Source: Flavobacteriaceae bacterium | Lineage (GTDB): Bacteria > Bacteroidota > Bacteroidia > Flavobacteriales > Flavobacteriaceae | Assembly (NCBI GenBank): GCA_019090365.1 | Contig: JAHRWC010000251.1 | Coordinates: 1 to 12,540, forward strand | Direction of reading: 5' to 3' | DNA: 12,540 bases | Part shown: piece after piece, positions 6,953-12,540 of the stretch | Numbering within the stretch: position 1 is the stretch's first letter | Layout: each line of letters begins with the position of its first letter | The notes under the pieces: generated by a model | What the model was told of the DNA's origin: nothing | The model's database searches: none | What the model saw: the letters and a program-made list of their open reading frames with translations, nothing else | Position numbers and translations under genes: made by a program

Positions 6953-8215
6953 ATGTATATAAACTCTTTAGCTTACGCACAAAGTCAAGATCAACAAGAT
7001 CCACTTCATTCTTTTAGAAATGAATTTCTTTTTCCAACAGGTGAAAATGGAGAAAAGCTAATCTATCTATGTGGAAATTCTTTAGGATTACAACCTAAAA
7101 AAACTTCAGAATACATACAACAAGAACTAAGCGATTGGTCAAAATATGGTGTTGAAGGTCATACAGATGCTAAAAACCCATGGCTACCTTATCATGAGTT
7201 TTTAACTAAAAGTATGGCAAAAATTGTGGGCGCAAAACCTAGTGAAGTTGTTATTATGAACAGCCTCACAGCTAACCTTCATTTTATGATGGTTTCATTT
7301 TATCAGCCTACAAAAACAAAATATAAAATTGTAATTGAAAGCGATGCCTTTCCTTCAGATAAATATGCAGTTGAAAGTCAGATAAACTTTCATGGTTTCG
7401 ATCCTAAAGACGGACTTATTTTATGGAAACCTAGAGAAGGTGAAGAATTATGTCGATTTGAAGACCTTGAAAAAATCATGGAAGAACAAGGGGATGAAAT
7501 TACCTTACTTATGATTGGAAGCACCAATTATTATAGCGGACAATCATTTCCGTTAGAAAAAATAACAAAACTAGGACATCAACACGGAGCAATTGTTGGT
7601 TTCGATTTAGCACATGGAGCAGGAAACATACAGCCAAATCTACATGATGTTAATGCCGATTTTGCCGTTTGGTGTACCTATAAATATTTAAATAGTGGTC
7701 CAGGTAGTTTAGGCGGTTGTTTTGTTCATGAGCGTCATGAAAGCAATCCTGAATTAAAAAGGTTTACAGGATGGTGGGGACATAATAAACAAACTCGTTT
7801 TAACATGCGCCACGATTTTGATGCTTTAGTTGGAGCTGAAGGCTGGCAATTAAGCAATCCATCTATACTATCTATGGCAGCAATACGAGCGTCTCTAGAT
7901 GTATTTGAAGAAGCTGGTTTTGACAATATTAGAAAGAAAGCAGTAAAATTAACTGGATATCTAGAATTTCTAGTAAACGAATTAAATGACGAACGCATCA
8001 ATATTATTACACCTAGTAATCCTGATGAAAGAGGTTGTCAACTTTCAATACAAGTAAAAAGTGCAGACAAAAGCTTGCATACACAATTAACAAAAGCGGG
8101 CGTGATTAGTGACTGGAGAGAACCTGATGTAATTCGTATTGCACCAGCTCCATTGTATAATAGTTTTGAAGATGTATTTCATTTTGTTGAACGTTTGAAA
8201 AAAGTTTTAAATTAA
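6953..8215 (+). CDS. kynU: kynureninase
   Basis: Kynureninase is a PLP enzyme that hydrolyses 3-hydroxykynurenine (or kynurenine) to 3-hydroxyanthranilate (or anthranilate) and alanine. The 420-residue product has full family length. Signatures are YLCGNSLGLQPK (38-49), GVEGHTDAKNPWLPYHEF (66-83), the phosphate-binding region around NSLTANLH (103-110), ESDAFPSDKYAVESQ (129-143), FDLAHGAGN (217-225, Asp218 and His221 near the cofactor), WCTYKYLNSGPGS (240-252) with Lys244 as the expected Schiff-base lysine, and FTGWWGHN (271-278). The C-terminal segment GCQLSIQV...DWREPDVIRIAPAPLYNSF is also typical. The ATG at 6953 gives the normal N-terminus. It is first in the operon, 2 bases before kmo, so with KMO next to it 3-hydroxykynurenine is the likely substrate. 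Confidence 0.96.
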   Translation: MYINSLAYAQSQDQQDPLHSFRNEFLFPTGENGEKLIYLCGNSLGLQPKKTSEYIQQELSDWSKYGVEGHTDAKNPWLPYHEFLTKSMAKIVGAKPSEVVIMNSLTANLHFMMVSFYQPTKTKYKIVIESDAFPSDKYAVESQINFHGFDPKDGLILWKPREGEELCRFEDLEKIMEEQGDEITLLMIGSTNYYSGQSFPLEKITKLGHQHGAIVGFDLAHGAGNIQPNLHDVNADFAVWCTYKYLNSGPGSLGGCFVHERHESNPELKRFTGWWGHNKQTRFNMRHDFDALVGAEGWQLSNPSILSMAAIRASLDVFEEAGFDNIRKKAVKLTGYLEFLVNELNDERINIITPSNPDERGCQLSIQVKSADKSLHTQLTKAGVISDWREPDVIRIAPAPLYNSFEDVFHFVERLKKVLN

Positions 8216-8217
8216 TT

Positions 8218-9636
8218 ATGAGTCAAAAACAAAACATACTTATTATCGGTGCTGGACTTTGTGGAAGCCTTCTAGCATTACGTCTTGGACAAAGAGGATA
8301 TAATGTAACCTTAATCGAAAAAAGGCCCGATTTAAGAAAAGTTGAAATGGATGCTGGACGTTCTATCAACCTTGCATTTTCTGACAGAGGAGCAAAAGCC
8401 ATGAAGATGGTTGGGCTTGAAAATGAAGTCAACGAATTATGCCTTCCTATGTTAGGAAGAATGATTCATGACAAGGAAGGAAATACTTTTATGAGTAATT
8501 ATAGTGGGAGAAGTAATGAATATATTAATTCAATTTCTCGCCCAGGATTGAACATGATTTTATTAGATGCAGCTGAAAAATTATCAAATGTGACTTTTGT
8601 TTTTAATCAGGCTTGCACCAATATTGATTTAAAAAATAGTAAAGCTAATTTTAAAGAATATAATTCAGGAGAAGAATCAACTATTGAAGCAGATGTTATC
8701 TTTGGAACTGATGGTTCTGGATCTGCTGTTAGAAATAGCATGTTTCAAGATCATAACTTTTTGTTTAGTTTTTCAATCGATTGGCTAACTCACGGTTATA
8801 AAGAATTAACTATTCCGCCATCAGAAGATGGAGGATTTAGAACAGCCAATAATGCATTACATATCTGGCCTAGAGGAAAAGATATGCTGATTGCTCTTCC
8901 AAATTTAGATGGAAGTTTTACAGTGACATTATTTTTACCTTACGAGAATAGTGATTACTGCTTTGAAACATTAACAACGCCTGAAAAGGTAAATGAATAT
9001 TTTAACGCTGAATTTCCTGATGCTATAGCATTAATGCCGAATTTAGCTGAAGAATTTTTCGAAAATCCAACTGGGTTTTTAGGAACTGTAAAATGTTCTC
9101 CTTGGAATACCTACGGAAGTACATTATTAATGGGTGATGCAGCTCATGCAATCGTTCCTTTCTACGGACAGGGAATGAATGCTTCATTTGAAGATGTAGT
9201 TGTTTTTGACGAAGTTTTGAATCAGTTTGAGGAAGACTTATCAAAAGGAAATACTACTTGGAAACATATTTTCAAAGCGTATGAAAACATTCGCAAAAAA
9301 GATGCAGATGCAATTGCTGATTTGGCAATTGATAATTTCCATGAAATGAAAGAACATACTGCAAATCCTTTATTTCAGCAAAAAAGAAAACTTGAAATAG
9401 CTTTTGAAGAAAACTTTCCTTCTGAGTATAGTTCGAAATATTCATTAGTAACTTTCAATGAAAACATACCGTATTCCAAAGCAATGAAAAGAGGAAGAGC
9501 CCAAGATAAAGCGATTCTAAATTTATTGGATGATGGAAAATTAAATGATACAATGACTTTAAAAGAAAAACTTGATTTGGTCCAACAAGAAACTAAAGAA
9601 GTTTTACATGACGATGCCGTAGTTAAAAATTTATAA
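8218..9636 (+). CDS. kmo: kynurenine 3-monooxygenase
   Basis: KMO is an FAD enzyme that uses NADPH and oxygen to hydroxylate L-kynurenine to 3-hydroxykynurenine, one step before KynU. The 472-residue product begins with the dinucleotide-binding motif ILIIGAGLCGSLLALRLGQRG (7-27) ending in the acidic LIEKR. Then come AGRSINLAFSDRG (46-58), a strong KMO signature, SRPGLNMILLDAA (107-119), the GTDGSGSAVR loop (163-172) and the second FAD motif LLMGDAAHAIVPFYGQGMN (303-321). The C-terminal part (about 380-472) fits the KMO-specific helical domain. The eukaryotic membrane anchor is absent, so the enzyme should be cytoplasmic. The gene is coupled to kynU (2-base gap) and followed 9 bases later by the deaminase gene. 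Confidence 0.95.
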   Translation: MSQKQNILIIGAGLCGSLLALRLGQRGYNVTLIEKRPDLRKVEMDAGRSINLAFSDRGAKAMKMVGLENEVNELCLPMLGRMIHDKEGNTFMSNYSGRSNEYINSISRPGLNMILLDAAEKLSNVTFVFNQACTNIDLKNSKANFKEYNSGEESTIEADVIFGTDGSGSAVRNSMFQDHNFLFSFSIDWLTHGYKELTIPPSEDGGFRTANNALHIWPRGKDMLIALPNLDGSFTVTLFLPYENSDYCFETLTTPEKVNEYFNAEFPDAIALMPNLAEEFFENPTGFLGTVKCSPWNTYGSTLLMGDAAHAIVPFYGQGMNASFEDVVVFDEVLNQFEEDLSKGNTTWKHIFKAYENIRKKDADAIADLAIDNFHEMKEHTANPLFQQKRKLEIAFEENFPSEYSSKYSLVTFNENIPYSKAMKRGRAQDKAILNLLDDGKLNDTMTLKEKLDLVQQETKEVLHDDAVVKNL

Positions 9637-9645
9637 ACTGAAATT

Positions 9646-10062
9646 ATGAAAAGTACATTAGTTGAAGGAAAAGCAACACCAAGAGGTGCATATCCACATG
9701 TAAAACGTGTGGGAGATTTTATATTTATTTCTGGAACAAGTTCAAGAAAAGCAGATAACACATTTGCTGGTGTTCATCAAGTAGATGAAATGGGAAGTAT
9801 GCGTTTAGATATAAAAGAACAAACCCAAGCGGTGTTAGAAAACATTCAAGACTTCTTAGCTACTGAAGGAGCTACAATGGCTGATGTTGTTGATGTTACT
9901 ACTTTTTTAGTTAACATGAATGACTTTGCTGGCTATAACCAAGTGTACGCAACGTTTTTCGATAAAGCTACAGGGCCTACTAGGACCACTGTTGCCGTTC
10001 ATCAATTACCTCACCCCAATTTAGTTGTGGAAATAAAAGCCATGGCGTATAAGCCAAAGTAA
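9646..10062 (+). CDS. 2-aminomuconate deaminase (RidA family)
   Basis: A 138-residue trimeric-type RidA/YjgF protein. It carries the [23 protein letters not shown] segment (12-34) and the [23 protein letters not shown] segment (110-132), characteristic of the 2-aminomuconate deaminase branch (AmnD/NbaF type) rather than generic RidA imine deaminases. Arg113 is the conserved RidA arginine that binds the substrate carboxylate, and Glu129 is the conserved glutamate. The reaction would be hydrolysis of 2-aminomuconate to 4-oxalocrotonate and ammonia. The context supports this strongly: it lies between kmo and a 2-aminomuconate semialdehyde dehydrogenase, with 9 and 1 bases of spacing. A general role in clearing reactive enamines cannot be excluded from sequence alone. 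Confidence 0.85.
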   Translation: MKSTLVEGKATPRGAYPHVKRVGDFIFISGTSSRKADNTFAGVHQVDEMGSMRLDIKEQTQAVLENIQDFLATEGATMADVVDVTTFLVNMNDFAGYNQVYATFFDKATGPTRTTVAVHQLPHPNLVVEIKAMAYKPK

Positions 10063-10063
10063 G

Positions 10064-11515
10064 ATGAAAAAAATCCTCAATTATATAAATGGTTCTTATT
10101 GTGAACCTATTTCTGAAACTTGGATTGACAATTACAATCCTTCCAATGGAGAAGTGTATTCTCAAATAGCGAACGCAAACGAACAAGATGTAGAAAAAGC
10201 ATATGAAGCTGCCAAAAAAGCATTTCCTATATGGTCTAATACAACGATAGACGAACGCAGTAAAATCATGCTTCGTATTGCAACTTTAATTGAAGAAAAC
10301 TTAGAAGAACTAGCCTATGCTGAAGCCTTGGATAATGGAAAGCCTTTAAGTTTAGCAAAAGCTGTCGATATCCCTAGAGCCTCAAGTAATTTTAGATTTT
10401 TTGCCAATGCTATTACTCAATTTGCAAGTGAAGCTCATGAAAGTGTAGGATTAAATACCATGAATTTCACCCTTCGGCAACCTATAGGTGTCGTTGGTTG
10501 CATCTCACCATGGAATCTTCCTTTGTATTTATTTACTTGGAAAATTGCTCCTGCGATAGCTGCAGGAAATACTGTGGTTGCAAAACCTAGTGAAGTTACT
10601 CCAATGACTGCTTTTATGCTAGGTGAAATTTGCACAAAAGCTGGTTTACCTAATGGTGTTTTAAACATTGTTCATGGAACAGGACCATCTGCTGGACAAG
10701 CAATTGTAGCGCATAAAAATATTAAAGCTATCTCATTTACTGGAGGAACAACTACTGGAGAACATATTGCAAGAACAGCAGCTCCAATGTTTAAAAAACT
10801 TTCTTTAGAATTAGGTGGTAAAAACCCAAACCTCATTTTTGCAGATTGTAATTATGAAAAGATGTTAGCAGTAACTTTAAAATCATCTTTTGCAAATCAA
10901 GGTCAGATATGTTTATGTGGAAGTCGAATATTTGTTGAAAGATCTATTTTTGAGAAATTCAAAAGAGATTTTGTTGCTAAAGTTTCACAATTAAAAGTTG
11001 GAAATCCATTTGATGATGACACCAATATTGGTGCATTGGTTTCAAAACCTCATCTAGAAAAAGTGCAATCCTATATTGAAATAGCAAAAGAAGAAGGCGG
11101 AAAAATACTCACTGGAGGAAACCCAGTTTTAGTAGAAGGGTCTGAAAATGGTTATTACCTAGAGCCTACTGTTATTGAAGTTTTTGATGATCAATGTAGA
11201 GTGAATCAAGAAGAAATATTTGGCCCTGTTGTTACTTTAATGCCTTTTGATACCGAAGAGGAAGCTATAAATATGGCTAATGGAGTTGTGTATGGTTTAT
11301 CAGCTACGCTTTGGACTCAAAATTTAGATCGTACGATGCGAATTTCTAAAAAAATAGAATCAGGGATTGTATGGGTAAATACTTGGTTAAACAGAGATCT
11401 AAGAACTCCTTTTGGAGGTGTAAAAAATAGTGGTGTAGGGCGTGAAGGTGGATTTGAAGCCCTTAAGTTTTTTACAGAACCTAAAAATATTTGTATCACC
11501 TATTCTGATTCCTAA
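10064..11515 (+). CDS. 2-aminomuconate 6-semialdehyde dehydrogenase (ALDH family)
   Basis: An NAD-dependent aldehyde dehydrogenase of 483 residues, expected to oxidise 2-aminomuconate 6-semialdehyde to 2-aminomuconate (AmnC/NbaE; human ALDH8A1 type). Visible ALDH landmarks are SPWNLPLYLFTWKIAPA (148-164, oxyanion Asn151), AKPSE (173-177, Lys174), FTGGTTTG (225-232), the general base in LELGGKNP (Glu249), nucleophile Cys283 in NQGQICLCGSR, EEIFGPVV (383-390) and PFGGVKNSGVGREGG (449-463). The CLC pattern and Arg111 in SNFRFFAN fit the aminomuconate/hydroxymuconate semialdehyde branch, in which an arginine at this position binds the substrate carboxylate. Hydroxymuconate semialdehyde dehydrogenase (XylG type) is the main alternative; the kynurenine genes and the adjacent deaminase (1-base gap) favour the aminomuconate substrate. 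It is the last gene of the operon and its stop codon lies in the loop of a hairpin. Confidence 0.88.
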   Translation: MKKILNYINGSYCEPISETWIDNYNPSNGEVYSQIANANEQDVEKAYEAAKKAFPIWSNTTIDERSKIMLRIATLIEENLEELAYAEALDNGKPLSLAKAVDIPRASSNFRFFANAITQFASEAHESVGLNTMNFTLRQPIGVVGCISPWNLPLYLFTWKIAPAIAAGNTVVAKPSEVTPMTAFMLGEICTKAGLPNGVLNIVHGTGPSAGQAIVAHKNIKAISFTGGTTTGEHIARTAAPMFKKLSLELGGKNPNLIFADCNYEKMLAVTLKSSFANQGQICLCGSRIFVERSIFEKFKRDFVAKVSQLKVGNPFDDDTNIGALVSKPHLEKVQSYIEIAKEEGGKILTGGNPVLVEGSENGYYLEPTVIEVFDDQCRVNQEEIFGPVVTLMPFDTEEEAINMANGVVYGLSATLWTQNLDRTMRISKKIESGIVWVNTWLNRDLRTPFGGVKNSGVGREGGFEALKFFTEPKNICITYSDS

Positions 11516-11533
11516 GAACAGAATAAGTGATAC
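11493..11533 (-). terminator. hairpin between convergent genes, probable terminator of the caspase gene
   Basis: GTATCACCTATTCTG (11493-11507) and CAGAATAAGTGATAC (11519-11533) form a 15-base-pair stem around an 11-base loop. The single mismatch is C·A in rightward RNA but a G·U pair in leftward RNA, so the leftward stem is fully paired. Leftward RNA continues into a U-rich stretch (AAATATTTTT); rightward RNA has no U-tract. The hairpin overlaps the end of the dehydrogenase gene, whose stop codon (11513-11515) lies in the loop, and it starts 14 bases past the caspase stop. It may also slow rightward transcription. Confidence 0.6.
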
Positions 11534-11546
11534 TATAAAAGCCACA

Positions 11547-12540
11547 CTACTTATAAACACTCACTGGAAAATCTTGTCCAAATCCAAAACTAGAAGGGTA
11601 TTGTGGGCTTCCTTTATATTTTTCAGAAATTTCAGGAACACGAGTTTCTAAATATGCTTTTATTTCATTTACGGTAATTCTATTATCCCCACTATCTGCT
11701 TTTCCAGACAGTGCTTCTAACAACGCATAGGTAAATACTCCATGACCTAATTCATCAAATTCGGTTGCGTATTGTTTACTTCCAGAAGCTGTTAACCAAT
11801 GCGTTCCTGTACTTCTTGCTAATTGAGCAATGGCTTTTTCTTCAGCAAAGCCTCTTGACGCTACTGCGTCTAAAGCTCCAGCACTCTGACAAGCATCTAG
11901 AATATACAACTGTTTTTGAGCTGGGATTCCTGCAGCAATTTGTTTTAATTCATTAGCTGAAATTCCTTTTTGCTTTAAACCTCCACTATCTCCATAAAGT
12001 TGTGTAACATCAGTAGGAACAATGTAAAACTCTTCCTCTTCATCTAAACTCATAACTCCATGTCCAGCATAATAAAATATAAATATATCTTGAGGATTTG
12101 CTACTTCGGCTATTTCTTGAAACTTTTTAAATATTGTTTCACGCACCGCTTCTTTATCTTTTATGAAATAAACATGAGTTTTTGAAGTAATTTCTTGCAA
12201 TCCTTTTTGAAGACTTTCTTGAAATCCAGAAGCATCAGCTACCGCATAATTTAAATTATACTTTGGGTTTAAATATTCATCAATTCCAACAATGAGCAAA
12301 TGCGCCTGAATACCTTGCGGCTTAATTAATGTTTGTGAACTCGACGTATAAAGCACGCGAATACTCTGAGGCATACTTTCTGTGTTTTGTGAATTTACAG
12401 CGATTGCTACAAATTCATTTTCTCCTTCAACTAAAGTTACATTATAATTTTTCTCATCATTTGTTTGTTCAACATCATCCTCAACTATAAGGTTTCTTGT
12501 TTTAGTATTTATTAATTTTCCATTCTGATATAAATGCAAA
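11547..12540 (-). CDS. caspase-family (C14) protein, N-terminal part outside the window
   Basis: The visible 330 residues are the C-terminal part of a longer protein: the frame is open to the right edge, and the codon at 12539 is TTG, more likely an internal leucine than a start. Residues 1-64 (HLYQNGKLI, then YNVTLVEGENEFVAIAVNSQ) look like an Ig-like beta-sandwich. The caspase domain follows: LLIVGIDEYL (81-90), FIFYYAGHG with catalytic His160, EEFYIVPTD, and LYILDACQSAG with catalytic Cys217, then LTASGSKQYATE (249-260) and GHGVFTYALLEAL (265-277). Both catalytic residues are present, so an active cysteine endopeptidase is likely. In Bacteroidetes, caspases with this Ig-like lead-in often carry WD40 repeats further upstream; that is inferred. 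Substrate and role (stress, cell death, signalling) are unknown. It converges on the kynurenine operon and is transcribed separately. Confidence 0.88.
   Translation of the reverse strand, partial: LHLYQNGKLINTKTRNLIVEDDVEQTNDEKNYNVTLVEGENEFVAIAVNSQNTESMPQSIRVLYTSSSQTLIKPQGIQAHLLIVGIDEYLNPKYNLNYAVADASGFQESLQKGLQEITSKTHVYFIKDKEAVRETIFKKFQEIAEVANPQDIFIFYYAGHGVMSLDEEEEFYIVPTDVTQLYGDSGGLKQKGISANELKQIAAGIPAQKQLYILDACQSAGALDAVASRGFAEEKAIAQLARSTGTHWLTASGSKQYATEFDELGHGVFTYALLEALSGKADSGDNRITVNEIKAYLETRVPEISEKYKGSPQYPSSFGFGQDFPVSVYK

Noticed and set aside
9375..9761. 128-residue minus-strand open frame opposite kmo and the deaminase gene
   Set aside because: It lies wholly antisense to two well-supported genes, crosses their junction, and its sequence shows no domain.
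11442..11651. 69-residue open frame on the plus strand across the end of the dehydrogenase gene
   Set aside because: It overlaps the dehydrogenase out of frame and the opposite-strand caspase gene; it has no recognisable domain and is best explained as a chance frame.
12537..12539. TTG as the start of the caspase-family protein
   Set aside because: It lies at the window edge, inside what looks like an Ig-like domain already in progress, so it is probably an internal leucine.
11547..12540. Caspase gene plus neighbouring genes as an antiphage defence system
   Set aside because: The only visible neighbours are kynurenine catabolic genes on the opposite strand; no effector, sensor or nucleotide-signalling gene is present in the window.

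Overview
The window looks like a contig end from an AT-rich member of the Bacteroidetes, most likely a flavobacterium. The reasons are the low GC by eye, the absence of Shine-Dalgarno sequences before starts, a Bacteroidetes-type -7 promoter element (TAnnTTTG) before kynU, an lpxK / Nif3-like / coiled-coil 'zinc ribbon' neighbourhood, and protein sequences of flavobacterial character. The genus cannot be told. Bases 1-42 are not genomic: they are Illumina Nextera library sequence (end of P5, an i5 index, and the Read 1 transposase adapter) left on the contig.

Layout. (1) 44-1549 (+): the 3' part of a hybrid sensor histidine kinase/response regulator, cut by the contig end. (2) 1546-2547 (-): lpxK, the lipid A 4'-kinase, convergent with the kinase and sharing one TTAA for both stop codons. 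(3) 2591-4468 (+): a divergent pair, a Nif3-like dinuclear-metal protein and a coiled-coil protein of the CdsZ/'C4 zinc ribbon' family that has no cysteines, closed by a strong intrinsic terminator at 4490-4520. (4) 4576-5259 (+): an exported MsrA, convergent with a class I SAM methyltransferase (5264-6061, -). (5) 6187-6879 (+): a lipoprotein of unknown function. (6) 6953-11515 (+): a tight four-gene kynurenine-catabolism operon with gaps of 1-9 nt: kynureninase, kynurenine 3-monooxygenase, a RidA-family 2-aminomuconate deaminase and 2-aminomuconate semialdehyde dehydrogenase. (7) 11547-12540 (-): the C-terminal part of a caspase-family (C14) protein with an Ig-like strand region before the peptidase, running off the right edge.

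How the genes work together. The operon covers two separate blocks of aerobic tryptophan degradation. KMO and KynU turn L-kynurenine into 3-hydroxyanthranilate; the dehydrogenase and deaminase turn 2-aminomuconate semialdehyde into 4-oxalocrotonate. The two linking enzymes (3-hydroxyanthranilate 3,4-dioxygenase and ACMS decarboxylase) and the two entry enzymes (tryptophan 2,3-dioxygenase and formylkynurenine hydrolase) are not in the window and must be elsewhere if the route is complete. The other genes are housekeeping or envelope genes without an evident shared pathway.

No gene-free stretch exceeds 300 bases; the longest is about 125 bases (6062-6186). I see no RNA genes, CRISPR arrays, insertion sequences, phage genes or toxin-antitoxin modules. 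I do not find a clearly new multi-gene system. The points most worth a second look are the adapter artefact, the cysteine-free 'zinc ribbon' protein, the split kynurenine/aminomuconate operon and the truncated caspase protein.
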